DNA from: Cohnella caldifontis
GTDB lineage: Bacteria; Bacillota; Bacilli; Paenibacillales; Paenibacillaceae
DNA length: 64,000 nucleotides
Assembly: GCF_029360585.1 (NCBI RefSeq)
Contig: NZ_JAQZSJ010000002.1
Coordinates: forward strand, 186,001-250,000
Reading direction: 5' to 3'
Shown in pieces: positions 52,963 to 62,526 of the stretch. The translations under genes were made by a program, and so were the position numbers. The notes below the pieces were generated by a model. That model searched no databases. It saw nothing but the letters and a program-made list of their open reading frames with translations, and was not told the origin of the DNA. Every line of letters starts with the position of its first letter. Positions within the stretch are counted from its first letter, which is position 1.

Positions 52963-53403
52963 TCAACCCCGATTCGCGGCCCGAATGGAGGCCAATTCGT
53001 CCAATTCGTTCTGTTGCTTGGCCAAACTTATGTATTGGAAGGCTTCATAGGCTTTTTCCCGGGCTTTCAGCCATACTTTCTCTTCCACCGCCTTCTCGGC
53101 CAGCTTTCCCTGCCGTTCGCGGACCCGGGCTTCGGCGGCGGAAACGTCGGCCGCCTGCCGTTCGATCCTCGCGTCCACCACCTCGAGGTAAGCTTGGAGA
53201 GAAGTCAGTTCCGACAAGGTGACGCGCCCGGCCGCCGCTTGGGTCAGCCGTTCCTCGATTTCCCTGCGCTCCGCGCGGATCCGGGCGAGTTTCTCCTCTT
53301 CTTCCCGGAGACGGTTCATCGCGGCGGCGTATTCCCATTCCGCCATCGACTTTTCGCTGCCTTTGAGATCCACGATTTTCTGCAACGGATACCGAAAACG
53401 AAT
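52963..53403 (-). CDS. fliJ: Flagellar export chaperone FliJ, probable ATT start
   Basis: FliJ is the coiled-coil stalk of the export ATPase. The 146-residue reading has RFRYPLQKIVDLKGSEKS near the N-terminus and long charged helices after it. The usual FliJ N-terminus is M-x-F-x-Y/F-x-x-Q-K. In this frame the codon at the methionine position is ATT (53403-53401), exactly 7 nt after GAGGTG. A TGA stop lies three codons upstream (TGA ACG GCC ATT). No ATG, GTG or TTG exists between that stop and a TTG six codons later at 53385, which has no ribosome binding site and would delete the conserved start. The gene follows fliI by 11 nt. Confidence 0.88.
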   Translation of the reverse strand: MRFRYPLQKIVDLKGSEKSMAEWEYAAAMNRLREEEEKLARIRAERREIEERLTQAAAGRVTLSELTSLQAYLEVVDARIERQAADVSAAEARVRERQGKLAEKAVEEKVWLKAREKAYEAFQYISLAKQQNELDELASIRAANRG

Positions 53404-53414
53404 GGCCGTTCACC

Positions 53415-54734
53415 TCATCTTTTGTAGAAGTCCACCACGAGACGTTCGGTCGCTTCCGCGAAGGTTACTTTCTCGTCCGTTCTTTGCCGGGTGAACGATT
53501 GGATGAGATCGATGAATTGGATCGATTTGTCGATCTCCGCGTTCGATCCCCGCTGGTACGCCCCGATATTGATCAAATCTTCCGAATCCCTATAGATGGA
53601 GAGCAGCCGTTTGAGAGATTCCGAGGCGCTTCGGTGCTCCGCCGTCACGATGTCGTTCATGACGCGGCTGACGCTCGCCAGCACGTCGATCGCCGGGAAA
53701 TGCCCCTTGTTGGCCAAGCTTCGGTGCAGCACGATATGTCCGTCAAGAATGCCCCGCACCGCGTCGGCGATCGGTTCGTTCATGTCGTCGCCGTCGACGA
53801 GCACCGTGTAGAAAGCGGTGATCGAACCGGCGGGACCGGTGCCGGCCCGCTCGAGCAGCTTGGGCAGCGCCGCGAAGACCGAAGGCGTGTACCCCCGGGT
53901 TGCCGGCGGTTCCCCGACCGCCAGCCCGACCTCGCGCAGCGCCATGGCGTAACGCGTGACGGAATCCATCATCAGCATCACGTTCAAGCCGCGGTCCCGG
54001 AAGTACTCCGCGATCGTGGTCGCGATCAGGGCCCCCTTGATGCGGATGAGCGCCGGCTGGTCCGAGGTGGCGACGACGACGACCGAACGGGCCAGCCCCT
54101 CGGGTCCGAGGTCTTTCTCGATGAATTCCAGCACCTCGCGGCCCCGTTCCCCGATCAGCGCGATGACGTTGACGTCCGCCGCCGTGTTGCGGGCCACCAT
54201 GCCGAGCAGCGTGCTCTTCCCCACGCCCGAGCCGGCGAAGATGCCGATCCGCTGGCCTTGTCCCACCGTGAGCAATCCGTCGATCGCGCGGACGCCGGTA
54301 CCGAGCGGTTCGGTCACCCGGGGCCGGTTCAGCGGGTTGCCGGGCGTCCGGTGGGTCGAATAATGGGGCATCCGGACGGGAAGCCGGGAGCCGTCGAGCG
54401 GCTGACCCAACCCGTCGAGCACTTTGCCCAGCAGCTCGGTGCCGACTTGGACGGTCAAGGGGCGGCCCGTCGCCACGACGTCGCATCCGGGACCTACGGC
54501 GTGCAGCTCCCCGAGCGGCATGAGCAGCAGCCGGTTGTTCCGGAACCCGACCACTTCCGCTAAGACCGGGGAACCGCCCTTCATCGGATGGATCGCGCAA
54601 ACCTCGCCCACGCTGGCGTCGGGTCCCTCGGATTCCACGGTCAAGCCGATGACCTGCGTCACCTTGCCGTTCACCCGCACGGGATCGAGCGTCTCCAGAA
54701 TTTCCGTGTATTTCGCGATGTCAAGGAGCTTCAT
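53415..54734 (-). CDS. fliI: Flagellar export ATPase FliI
   Basis: FliI is the F1-beta-like ATPase of the export system. The 439-residue protein has Walker A GIFAGSGVGKSTLLGM near residue 170, VIALIGERGREVLEFI, Walker B VMLMMDSVTRYAMALREVGL (here across two strands) and a helical C-terminal domain. Length is normal. The ATG overlaps the fliH stop. Confidence 0.97.
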   Translation of the reverse strand: MKLLDIAKYTEILETLDPVRVNGKVTQVIGLTVESEGPDASVGEVCAIHPMKGGSPVLAEVVGFRNNRLLLMPLGELHAVGPGCDVVATGRPLTVQVGTELLGKVLDGLGQPLDGSRLPVRMPHYSTHRTPGNPLNRPRVTEPLGTGVRAIDGLLTVGQGQRIGIFAGSGVGKSTLLGMVARNTAADVNVIALIGERGREVLEFIEKDLGPEGLARSVVVVATSDQPALIRIKGALIATTIAEYFRDRGLNVMLMMDSVTRYAMALREVGLAVGEPPATRGYTPSVFAALPKLLERAGTGPAGSITAFYTVLVDGDDMNEPIADAVRGILDGHIVLHRSLANKGHFPAIDVLASVSRVMNDIVTAEHRSASESLKRLLSIYRDSEDLINIGAYQRGSNAEIDKSIQFIDLIQSFTRQRTDEKVTFAEATERLVVDFYKR

Positions 54735-55563
54735 GGCTTGTCCTCTCTTCCGCGGCCAGCGCCGCCGCCCTCAGCAGTTCCGCGCGGATCACGGAAAGCT
54801 GCGTGTCGATGCGGGCGTCGATGCTGCCGAACGCGGATCGGACGATGCAACCGCCCGCCTCGACCGAGGCGTCGGGCACGATTTGCAGCTCGGCCTGCGA
54901 GTCCAGCGCCAGGATCAGCTCGTCCTTCGCCGCCTGGACGAATTCGAATTGGTCCGGCGCGACGCATAAGGTGATGATCCCTTGCTCCTTGCGGCGGGAC
55001 AAAGCCTGCTCGAACGACCGGATGGCGAGCTGCGGCGCCTGCTCGAATTGGGCGGATACCAGTTTGGAGGCAATGGCGCAGCTCAGGTCGACGACGAACG
55101 ACTCGGCTTCGGCAATGATGCGTTCTTTGGCGGCATAGGCTTGCCGGATCAACGCTTCGGCTTGCCGCAGCCGGTCTTCCCATTGCTGCCGGATTTCGGC
55201 TTCCGCCAACGCGGCTCCTTCTTGGTAACCTTGTTCGAACCCCGCCTGCCTGGCTTCTTCGGCGGCGCGTTCATCCTCCGCCCGGCGGGAAGCCCACCAG
55301 GCTTCGGCTTCTTCTTCCGCCGTCGCCCGGGCGGCGGCCGCTTCCTCCTGCGCTTGCTTCAGGATGTTCTGGGCCGTATGCTCCGCGTCCTGGAGGATCC
55401 GTTCTTTCCAACTTTGTGTTTCGACGTCCGCCCCGTCATTTCCTTCGAAATCGCCGTCGAGGGGTGAAGATTTTTGGGGAGCGGGCGCGAAGCGGCGGAT
55501 CAATTCCAGCTGCTTCAGGTCATCCAGCGAGACGACGCGTCCGGATTTGATCAGATTAGACAA
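54721..55563 (-). CDS. fliH: Flagellar export ATPase regulator FliH
   Basis: FliH binds FliI, controls its activity and docks it at the C-ring. The 280-residue protein has a long Ala/Glu-rich coiled coil (about 50-130) with GFEQGYQEGAALAEAE, then a V-ATPase subunit E-like C-terminal domain with FVVDLSCAIASKLV and VEAGGCIVRSAFGSIDARID split by strands. The start is TTG at 55563, overlapping the fliG stop by 8 nt. Confidence 0.93.
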   Translation of the reverse strand: MSNLIKSGRVVSLDDLKQLELIRRFAPAPQKSSPLDGDFEGNDGADVETQSWKERILQDAEHTAQNILKQAQEEAAAARATAEEEAEAWWASRRAEDERAAEEARQAGFEQGYQEGAALAEAEIRQQWEDRLRQAEALIRQAYAAKERIIAEAESFVVDLSCAIASKLVSAQFEQAPQLAIRSFEQALSRRKEQGIITLCVAPDQFEFVQAAKDELILALDSQAELQIVPDASVEAGGCIVRSAFGSIDARIDTQLSVIRAELLRAAALAAEERTSHEAP

Positions 55564-56569
55564 TGATATCGTCTCCTCCGCCGCGGGCGATGATGATCTC
55601 GCCCGACTCTTCCAGCCTGCGGATCGTGCCTACGATGCGGGTCTGCGCTTCTTCGACGTCCCGCAGCCGGACGGGGCCCATGTATTCCATCTCTTCCTTG
55701 AACGTGTCCGCCATCCGTTTGGACATGTTCCGGAAAATCGCTTCCCGGACCTCTTCGCTCGCCACTTTGAGGGCCAGCTGCAAGTCCGCGTTCTCGATGT
55801 CGCGGATAATCCGCTGGATGGAACGGTTGTCGAGGTTGACGATATCCTCGAAGACGAACATGCGCTTCTTGATCTCTTCGGCGAGCTCGGGGTCCTGGAT
55901 CTCCAGGGAATCCAGGATCGTGCGCTCCGTCCCCCGGTCGACGCCGTTCAAGATCTGCACGATCGCTTCGATGCCGCCCGCGTTCGTGTAATCCTGCGTG
56001 ACCGTCGCGGACAATTTCTGCTCCAGCACCCGCTCCACTTGGGCGATGACCTCCGGCGACGTGCTGTCCATCAGCGCGATGCGGCGGGCGACGTCCGCCT
56101 GCTTGTCCTGCGGAAGGGAGGACAATACCGCCGCCGACTGTTCGGGTTGGAGGTACGAGAGCACCAGCGCGATCGTCTGGGAGTTCTCGTTCTGGATGAA
56201 GTTGAGAATCTGCTGCGGCTCCGCCTTGCGGGCGAAGTCGAACGGCCGAACCTGCAGCGTGGCGGTCAGCCGGTTCAGGATATCCGACGCTCTGCCGGCC
56301 CCCAGCGCTTTCTCCAAAATTTCTTTGGCGTACGTAATGCCGCCCTGCGAAATGTATTCCTGCGCGACGCAGATTTGATGGAACTCGGCCAATATGCTTT
56401 CTTTCTCCACGCTGTCCACTTTGCGGACATTGGCGATCTCGAGCGTAAGCTGCTCGATTTCCTCGTCACGGAGCTGCTTGAAGACGTTCGCGGAAACTTC
56501 CGGTCCGAGCGTAATGAGCAGGATGGCCGCTTTCTGACGGCCGGTTAACTGAAGCCCTGATTTCGCCAT
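55556..56569 (-). CDS. fliG: Flagellar motor switch protein FliG
   Basis: FliG couples the rotor to the stator and binds the MS ring. The 337-residue protein has three domains: N-terminal (LTGRQKAAILLITLGPEVSA), middle with the EHPQ-like patch replaced by LSYLQPEQSAAVLSSLP, and C-terminal charged torque helix (MFVFEDIVNLDNRSIQRIIR). I take the ATG at 56569, 8 nt after GAGGTGG; a GTG at 56581 is too close to the site. It follows fliF. Confidence 0.97.
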   Translation of the reverse strand: MAKSGLQLTGRQKAAILLITLGPEVSANVFKQLRDEEIEQLTLEIANVRKVDSVEKESILAEFHQICVAQEYISQGGITYAKEILEKALGAGRASDILNRLTATLQVRPFDFARKAEPQQILNFIQNENSQTIALVLSYLQPEQSAAVLSSLPQDKQADVARRIALMDSTSPEVIAQVERVLEQKLSATVTQDYTNAGGIEAIVQILNGVDRGTERTILDSLEIQDPELAEEIKKRMFVFEDIVNLDNRSIQRIIRDIENADLQLALKVASEEVREAIFRNMSKRMADTFKEEMEYMGPVRLRDVEEAQTRIVGTIRRLEESGEIIIARGGGDDIIV

Positions 56570-56583
56570 GAATGCTGCCACCT

Positions 56584-58173
56584 CTATTCATCCACCAGCC
56601 AAGTCCGGAGCAAGTTGACGAATTCCTCCGGCTTTCGCTTGGCCAAATTCTCCAGCTGCTTGCGGACCTGGCTTTCGCTGGATACGTTGTCGATGTCGAT
56701 CGTCGGAAGCTCCACCTTCGGCGCCGCTTCCGCCGCCGCCGCCAGTTCGGCCGCTTCGCGGGCGGCCCTGCGGCGGCGGGCGACGATGAAGTATCCGCCT
56801 CCGCCCAGCAGCGCCAGCGCGAGCACGCCGATTCCGGCCAGCCAATAAGGCGAAATCGCCAATCCGGTCGATTGGGCCGCGTTCGCGTTGAATGCCTGGG
56901 ACACGACGGTCACCCGTTTGGACACTTCTTCATCGGTCAGGTTAAGGCCGGAATCCGCCAATAGCGTCCTGACCGTCGAAATCAGCGACTGCTGATACTG
57001 CGTGGCTTGCTGCTCCGTCACGACCGAGGAGTCCAGGCCGACGCTGATCGAGACGTCTTTCACTTTGTAAGGAGCCGATTCGATCACTTTTTTCTCGCGG
57101 CTCGGCTCGTAATTAATCGTATCGGTCGTTTTTTCCGATGAACTATTAGAGGAGGCTGCGCCGCCGGGATAATTGGCGACGTCCGTCTGGCCCGTGCCCG
57201 CGATCCCGCCGGTCGACCCGCCGGAACCCGTCGTCGTCTCCGAGGTGTGCTCCTCGCCGATGATGATGCCCTTGTTGTCGTTATTGGGCAGCGGAACCAC
57301 GTTGTTCGCTTCGGTCGTACTCTTGTCGAAATTGAGCGAGGATACGACGTTGACCACCATGTTTTCCGTGCCGACCATAGGGCTGAGGAACTGCTGGATC
57401 TTTTTCTTGATGTCGTTCTCGAAGCTCCGGGTACTCGCGAGCTGCTGCTCGATCAAGCCGCCCGCGACGCCGGTTCCGGTGCCGCCTAAAGCCGAAGAGG
57501 GCTCCAGGTCCCCGGAAGTCGTGCTGGCGATCGTGATGCCGTCGATATCCAGGTTCGGCACGGCGGTTTTGACCAATTTGAAGTAGCTGTCGATCTCGTC
57601 CTGGCTGGGCCGGAATCCCGGCTTGAACGTGAGCACGACGGACGCCGAAGCTTTCTCTTTGTCCGCTTCGCTGACGAAAACCGATTCCTGCGGCAAGGTA
57701 ACGAGCACCTTCGCCCGCTGAACCCCTTGCTTGCTGAGCAAGAGTTGCTGAACTTCCCCGTTCAGCGCGTTGCGGTATTTGACGTTGAACTCTTCCTGCG
57801 TCGTGCCGATGGCCGAGCTCGATTGGCTCAATTCCTTGAATCCCATCGACCCGTTCTGTATGAGACCCTGGGATCCGATATCCACGCGGGCCCGGGACGC
57901 GGATGCGCTGGGCACCGAAATGCTCGTTCCGTCCGCGCTCAGCTTATAGGGAATCCCTTGCCCGTCCAAATACTGCATGATCGCCGCCGAATCCGTGCTG
58001 TCCAAATTTTGGAACGCGACTTCGTATTCCGTACGGGACAACCAGGAGACCAGCAGGATGACCGCGAGCAGCAATAGAGCGGCCGTCGAGGCGAGCACCC
58101 ATTTTTGCTTCTTGCTGTACTGGTTCCAGAAGCCCGTCAGCTTCTCCCGAACCTGTGCCCACTTCTCGTTCAC
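56584..58173 (-). CDS. fliF: Flagellar MS-ring protein FliF
   Basis: FliF forms the MS ring in the membrane, the base of the flagellum. The 529-residue protein has two membrane helices (about 26-45, WVLASTAALLLLAVILLVSW, and about 438-458), ring-building motifs between them such as LVTLPQESVFVSEADK and ASVVLTFKPGFRPSQDEIDS, and a C-terminal cytoplasmic FliG-binding tail (LENLAKRKPEEFVNLLRTWL). The start is GTG at 58173 with AGGTGA upstream. Confidence 0.97.
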   Translation of the reverse strand: MNEKWAQVREKLTGFWNQYSKKQKWVLASTAALLLLAVILLVSWLSRTEYEVAFQNLDSTDSAAIMQYLDGQGIPYKLSADGTSISVPSASASRARVDIGSQGLIQNGSMGFKELSQSSSAIGTTQEEFNVKYRNALNGEVQQLLLSKQGVQRAKVLVTLPQESVFVSEADKEKASASVVLTFKPGFRPSQDEIDSYFKLVKTAVPNLDIDGITIASTTSGDLEPSSALGGTGTGVAGGLIEQQLASTRSFENDIKKKIQQFLSPMVGTENMVVNVVSSLNFDKSTTEANNVVPLPNNDNKGIIIGEEHTSETTTGSGGSTGGIAGTGQTDVANYPGGAASSNSSSEKTTDTINYEPSREKKVIESAPYKVKDVSISVGLDSSVVTEQQATQYQQSLISTVRTLLADSGLNLTDEEVSKRVTVVSQAFNANAAQSTGLAISPYWLAGIGVLALALLGGGGYFIVARRRRAAREAAELAAAAEAAPKVELPTIDIDNVSSESQVRKQLENLAKRKPEEFVNLLRTWLVDE

Positions 58174-58256
58174 AATGTCACCTCACCTGCGAATAAAGCA
58201 GTCCGCAGCCGATTTCCGGCCGCGGGCCGCGGCAATGCCCTTCGGAACCAAACGGA

Positions 58257-58568
58257 TCAGATTTGCGTCCGCATGATCTCCTGGTATGCTTCGATGACTT
58301 TGTTTCTCACTTGTGAGGTCAAGGACAAGCTGAGTTCGGCTTTGGACGAGGCGATCATCACGTCGTTGACGTCGGCTTGGCCGATCATGAATTGCTCGGT
58401 CACGGTATGCGCGGCGCTCTCTTGCGCGGCCACCGAATCGATGGCGTCTTTCAGGAAATCGGCGAAGCTCGCCGTCACTTGGGCTGGCGTCGCTTTGGAG
58501 CCCGCGGATGAAACGTTGTTGATTGCCGCTTGGGCGTTCAGGGGAAACAGCGTCGTGCTTTGAATCAT
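58257..58568 (-). CDS. fliE: Flagellar hook-basal body protein FliE
   Basis: FliE joins the MS ring to the rod and is among the first exported subunits. The 103-residue product shows SFADFLKDAIDSVAAQESAA and FMIGQADVNDVMIASSKAEL followed by QVRNKVIEAYQEIMRTQI, the family C-terminus. Length is normal. It lies between flgC and fliF. Confidence 0.96.
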   Translation of the reverse strand: MIQSTTLFPLNAQAAINNVSSAGSKATPAQVTASFADFLKDAIDSVAAQESAAHTVTEQFMIGQADVNDVMIASSKAELSLSLTSQVRNKVIEAYQEIMRTQI

Positions 58569-58622
58569 GAATAGACCCGCCTTTCATTGTGGGGTTGGAT
58601 TCCTCTTTGTCGCAGCCGTCGA

Positions 58623-59066
58623 TTACCGGCCGATCTCCAACGATTTCATGAACATCGACTTGCTGGCATTTAGCGCCGTGACGTTCGCCTCATAAGAGCG
58701 GGAAGCGGAAATCATGTCGACCATTTCCTTCAGCACGTCCACGTTCGGCATGAGCACCATTCCGTTCTCGTCCGCGTCGGGACTGGACGGATTGTACACC
58801 TGTTTGAAAGGCGTCGGATCGTCCTGAATGGCCGCCGCTTGCACGCCTTGCGCGCCGGCCGCGTTCATCTTCTGGTCCAAAAGGCTCTGGAACTTGCCCG
58901 TCACGGGCGCCAGCACGACTTCCTTGCGCCGATAGGGAACGAACCGTCCGTCGACGAAACCGGCGCGGGTCGTCTCCGCGTTCGCGATGTTGGAGGAAAT
59001 CACGTCCATGCGCAGCCGCTGGGCCGTCAAGGCGGACGCGCTGATATTGAAACCCGCCAGATTCAT
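58623..59066 (-). CDS. flgC: Flagellar basal-body rod protein FlgC
   Basis: FlgC is a proximal rod subunit. The 147-residue protein has the N-terminal motif SALTAQRLRMDVISSNIANA and the C-terminal NVDVLKEMVDMISASRSYEA, both typical of rod proteins. GAGGGGAGA lies upstream of the ATG. It follows flgB by 6 nt. Confidence 0.96.
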   Translation of the reverse strand: MNLAGFNISASALTAQRLRMDVISSNIANAETTRAGFVDGRFVPYRRKEVVLAPVTGKFQSLLDQKMNAAGAQGVQAAAIQDDPTPFKQVYNPSSPDADENGMVLMPNVDVLKEMVDMISASRSYEANVTALNASKSMFMKSLEIGR

Positions 59067-59072
59067 CCGCTA

Positions 59073-59483
59073 TCATCTCCCCTCGATGCCGAGCCGCATC
59101 ATTTTCACTTCATGGTTCGCCTGCTGGATATACAGGTTGTATCTCAGCTGATTTTCCGCCACGAGGGACATTTCCCTGTCGATGTCCACGTTGTTGCGAT
59201 TGTTGTTCATCACCGAGGAGTCTTCCGTGACGACGGCCGCTTCCGGGACTTGTCCGGCGACGCCGCTGCCGAAATGGCGCGGATCCGTCGCCCGGATCGC
59301 CATCTTCCGTCCTTCGCCCTCTCCCATCGATTGGGCGAGCAAGCTCTCAAAATTCACGTCCGACCGTTTGTAATACGGCGTATCCACGTTCGCGACATTG
59401 TTCGCCAATACTTGCTGCCGCATGGATGCGGCCCGGATCGCGCCTTCAAGGCGCTGAAACGAGACTCCGTTCAGGAGATCCAT
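59073..59483 (-). CDS. flgB: Flagellar basal-body rod protein FlgB
   Basis: FlgB is a proximal rod subunit and the first gene of the fla/che operon. The 136-residue protein shows RAASMRQQVLANNVANVDTP and YYKRSDVNFESLLAQ, then DREMSLVAENQLRYNLYIQQ near the C-terminus. GGAGG lies about 13 nt before the ATG. The 260-bp gap upstream holds the codY terminator and the region where the operon promoter should be. Confidence 0.96.
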   Translation of the reverse strand: MDLLNGVSFQRLEGAIRAASMRQQVLANNVANVDTPYYKRSDVNFESLLAQSMGEGEGRKMAIRATDPRHFGSGVAGQVPEAAVVTEDSSVMNNNRNNVDIDREMSLVAENQLRYNLYIQQANHEVKMMRLGIEGR

Positions 59484-59564
59484 AGGGAAACGCCATCCTC
59501 CCGTACGAATAATTATGAGATATCATGAGAAAATGCTCATACGAATCCTCTCGTATTTCCACAT

Positions 59565-59594
59565 AGAATAGCGAAATTCCTGCTGAATTCGACA
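59565..59594 (-). promoter_or_regulatory. Candidate promoter region of the fla/che operon
   Basis: On the minus strand TATTCT (59570-59565) has TGTCGA (59594-59589) 18 bp upstream. The match is weak. The surrounding 59484-59686 is AT-rich compared with the rest of the window and holds other partial boxes (CATAAT at 59506-59517, TAATAT near 59612). In B. subtilis this operon is started by sigma-A and sigma-D promoters and repressed by CodY; I found no clear sigma-D box or CodY box here. Confidence 0.3.
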
Positions 59595-59686
59595 TGGCCC
59601 CCCTCAAAATATTAAAAAAAGAAGAAATTTGTCCTTTTCGACATCCATTCATCATCATCTACGAGAATAGGAATCTCGACAATACG

Positions 59687-59721
59687 AAAAAAGCCCTAAT
59701 CTTGGAAGAGATCAGGGCTTT
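59687..59721 (-). terminator. Intrinsic terminator of codY
   Basis: On the minus strand AAAGCCCTGATC pairs with GATTAGGGCTTT across an 8-nt loop, followed by TTTCG. The 12-bp stem has one G-T pair. It starts about 22 bases past the codY stop and isolates the fla/che operon from the codY operon. Confidence 0.9.
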
Positions 59722-59743
59722 GGACGGGTTGACGATGGAGAAA

Positions 59744-60511
59744 TCACGATTTGTGCCGTTCGATTTCCTGCAGCAGTTGGGCATTCAGAATCCGGATGTA
59801 AGTCCCTTTCATGCCGAGGGACCGGGTCTCGATGACGCCCGCGCTTTCGAGCTTGCGGAGCGCGTTGACGATCACGGATCTCGTGATGCCGGCCCTGTCC
59901 GCGATTTTGGAAGCCACGAGCAGTCCTTCCTTGCCTTGCAATTCCTCGAAAATCTGTTCGACCGCCTCGAACTCGCTGAAGGAGAGGGAACCCACCGCGA
60001 CCGACACGATCGCCCTTCCGCGGGCTTCCACCTCTCTCTCTTCTGCGCGTTCCCGCAAAATTTCCATGCCGATCTGCGTGGTCCCGCATTCGGCCAATAT
60101 CAAGTCGTCGTCCCCGATGGAATCGTGCTTATGGGCTAGTACCATCGTCCCAAGCCGGTCTCCCCCTCCGATGATCGGCACGACGGTCACCGTCGATTCC
60201 CCGAAAGCCGCGCCGACATCTCCGAAGACCTCTTCCTTCGATACCGCGACCGCCGTTTCCCCGATCCGGAGCATGGCCTCGTTGCACGGCTGGGGAAACC
60301 GCATCTCCGCAGGGTCTTCCCCGCGGAGCAGCAGCTCCGGAAAACCGGGGGACAGGGCGCTGCCCAGCACTTTCCCTTTCCGGCTGACCACGAATACGTC
60401 CGCCTGAATCGTTTCCCGCAGCACTTCCGCCATCTCGCCGAAATTGAGCGGTTTTCCCGCCGCCGTTTGCAGCAGCTTGTTCAGGGTGCGGACTTTTTCC
60501 AACAACGTCAT
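59744..60511 (-). CDS. codY: GTP- and branched-chain-amino-acid-sensing repressor CodY
   Basis: CodY represses starvation genes, and motility genes in B. subtilis, when GTP and branched-chain amino acids are plentiful. The 255-residue protein has an N-terminal GAF domain (VRTLNKLLQTAAGKPLNF to about residue 155) and a C-terminal winged helix with KIADRAGITRSVIVNALRKL and ESAGVIETRSLGMKGTYIRI. It follows hslU by 39 nt and lies directly before the fla/che operon, as in B. subtilis. Confidence 0.97.
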   Translation of the reverse strand: MTLLEKVRTLNKLLQTAAGKPLNFGEMAEVLRETIQADVFVVSRKGKVLGSALSPGFPELLLRGEDPAEMRFPQPCNEAMLRIGETAVAVSKEEVFGDVGAAFGESTVTVVPIIGGGDRLGTMVLAHKHDSIGDDDLILAECGTTQIGMEILRERAEEREVEARGRAIVSVAVGSLSFSEFEAVEQIFEELQGKEGLLVASKIADRAGITRSVIVNALRKLESAGVIETRSLGMKGTYIRILNAQLLQEIERHKS

Positions 60512-60550
60512 GATGAACTTATTCCTCCTAATCCGACAAGCGATGCAGCT

Positions 60551-61945
60551 TTACAAAATATACTGGCTCAAATCGCGGTTGCTGGCGATGGAGGCCAGTT
60601 TTTCCCGCACGTATTCCGGCGTGATGCTCATTTCTTCGAGCTGCAACTCCGGCGCCTCGAACGACAGGTCTTCAAGCAGCTTCTCGAGCAGCGTATGCAG
60701 CCGCCTGGCCCCGATGTTTTCCGTATTGCGGTTGACCTCCTGCGCCATACGGGCGATTTCCGCGATGGCGGCATCGGTGAACGTCACGCGGATGCCTTCC
60801 GTTTCGAGCAGCGCGGCGTATTGCTTGGTCAATGCGTTCCGCGGCTCCGTCAAAATCCGCACGAAATCTTCGTCCGAGAGGCTGCTGAGCTCGACGCGGA
60901 TCGGGAACCGCCCTTGCAGCTCGGGAATGAGGTCGGACGGCTTGGCGATGTGGAACGCCCCCGCGGCGATGAAAAGGATGTAGTCGGTCTTGACGGGACC
61001 GTATTTGGTCATGACGGTCGAGCCTTCGACGATCGGGAGAATGTCCCGCTGCACGCCTTCCCGCGAAACGTCCGGACCTTGCCCGCGGCTTTGGGAAGCG
61101 ATCTTGTCGATTTCATCGAGGAAAATGATGCCGGATTGTTCCGCGCGCCGAACCGATTCCGAAATCACGTCGTCCATGTCGATCAGCTTGTTGGCCTCTT
61201 CCTGGATCAGCACCTTCCGGGCTTCCTTCACGGCCAGGCGGCGCTTCTTGCGGCGTTTCGGCAGGAATTGGCCCAGCATCTCCTGCATGTTGCCGAGCTG
61301 TTCCTGCCCGGGACCCGACAGCAGGTCCAGCATCGCCGGCGCGGCGTCTTCGACGTCGATTTCCACCGTCTCGTTTTCCAGTTCGCCCGCTTCCAGGCGC
61401 TGCTTCGTTTCCCGCCGCTTCGCCTGCAGCGTCGGATCCGGCGTCTCCGCTTCTTCCTGGGCGCCGGCATTGTTGCCCCCGCCGAACAGCATTTCCAGCG
61501 GGTTGCGCTGGGGTTTGGCTTTGGCCGGCGACGGCACGAGCAGCTCCGCCAGCCGGTCGGCCGCCGCTTTCTCCGCCTTGTCCCGGACTTGCTCGGTCCG
61601 CTCTTCCTTCACCATGCGGATGGCGGTCTCCACCAAATCCCGCACCATGGATTCGACGTCGCGGCCCACGTACCCGACTTCCGTGAATTTCGTCGCTTCG
61701 ATTTTGATGAACGGCGCATGGACCAGCTTCGCCAGCCGCCTCGCGATTTCCGTTTTCCCGACGCCGGTCGGGCCGATCATGAGGATGTTCTTCGGCACGA
61801 TCTCGTCGCGCAGCTCCTCGGCCAGCCGGCTGCGCCGGTAGCGGTTCCGCAGCGCCACGGCGACCGAACGCTTCGCCTGTTTCTGCCCCACGATGTATTT
61901 GTCAAGCTCCGCCACGATTTGGCGGGGCGTCAGATTGTCGCTCAT
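60551..61945 (-). CDS. hslU: ATP-dependent protease ATPase subunit HslU (ClpY)
   Basis: HslU unfolds proteins and feeds them to HslV. The 464-residue AAA+ protein has Walker [15 protein letters not shown] (58-71), Walker [13 protein letters not shown], the I domain (about 110-240, rich in Glu and Lys), sensor 1 and 2 regions, and the C-terminal DLSQYIL tail that docks into HslV. The open frame runs far upstream to 63076, but ATG 61945 has GGGAGG 9 nt upstream and gives normal length. It is followed by codY. Confidence 0.97.
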   Translation of the reverse strand: MSDNLTPRQIVAELDKYIVGQKQAKRSVAVALRNRYRRSRLAEELRDEIVPKNILMIGPTGVGKTEIARRLAKLVHAPFIKIEATKFTEVGYVGRDVESMVRDLVETAIRMVKEERTEQVRDKAEKAAADRLAELLVPSPAKAKPQRNPLEMLFGGGNNAGAQEEAETPDPTLQAKRRETKQRLEAGELENETVEIDVEDAAPAMLDLLSGPGQEQLGNMQEMLGQFLPKRRKKRRLAVKEARKVLIQEEANKLIDMDDVISESVRRAEQSGIIFLDEIDKIASQSRGQGPDVSREGVQRDILPIVEGSTVMTKYGPVKTDYILFIAAGAFHIAKPSDLIPELQGRFPIRVELSSLSDEDFVRILTEPRNALTKQYAALLETEGIRVTFTDAAIAEIARMAQEVNRNTENIGARRLHTLLEKLLEDLSFEAPELQLEEMSITPEYVREKLASIASNRDLSQYIL

Positions 61946-61983
61946 GGTCCCATGCCTCCCAACCCACGAATGGGGGAGAAATA

Positions 61984-62526
61984 TTAAATCTCTTCGACGA
62001 CCAGGTTGTCGTTCGTGAACACGCAGATTTCCGACGCGATCGTCAGCGCGGCCCGCGCCATCTCCTTCGCTTCCATCTGGGGCGCGTGCCGCTTCAAGGC
62101 GCGCGCGGCCGCCAGCGCGAAGCTGCCGCCCGAGCCGATCGCCAGAATGCCGTCGTCCGGTTCGATCACTTCGCCGTTGCCCGAGAGCAGCAGCATGCCC
62201 GTCGCGTCGACCACGATCATCATCGCTTCCAGCCTGCGGAGCACCCGGTCGGAGCGCCAATCTTTGGCGAGCTCTACCGCGGCGCGCTGAAGGTTTCCGT
62301 GATGCTCCTCGAGCTTGCCTTCGAATTTCTCGAACAAGGTGATCGCGTCGGCCACGGAGCCCGCGAAACCGGCAAGCACTTGCCCCCGGTAAAGGCGGCG
62401 GACTTTTTTCGCCGTATGTTTCATCACCATGCTGTTGCCGAACGTCACTTGCCCGTCGCCCGCGATGGCGGCTTTGCCCTCGTGGCGGACGGCGCAGATC
62501 GTCGTGGCGTGAAATTGGCCGTTCAT
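61984..62526 (-). CDS. hslV: ATP-dependent protease peptidase subunit HslV (ClpQ)
   Basis: HslV is the proteasome-like peptidase of the HslVU complex. The 180-residue protein has the conserved body [40 protein letters not shown] and [20 protein letters not shown]. The start at ATG 62526 has GGAGG 8 nt upstream; a GTG at 62535 is in frame. The N-terminus reads MNGQFHATT, so residue 2 is Asn, not the Ser or Thr expected of an N-terminal nucleophile; either a downstream Thr is exposed by processing or the active form differs. It follows trmFO, where B. subtilis also has xerC (codV). Confidence 0.94.
   Translation of the reverse strand: MNGQFHATTICAVRHEGKAAIAGDGQVTFGNSMVMKHTAKKVRRLYRGQVLAGFAGSVADAITLFEKFEGKLEEHHGNLQRAAVELAKDWRSDRVLRRLEAMMIVVDATGMLLLSGNGEVIEPDDGILAIGSGGSFALAAARALKRHAPQMEAKEMARAALTIASEICVFTNDNLVVEEI

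Noticed and set aside
59484-59686. CodY-binding box in the fla/che promoter region
   Set aside because: The region is AT-rich, but I could not find a convincing match to the CodY consensus, so I do not annotate it.
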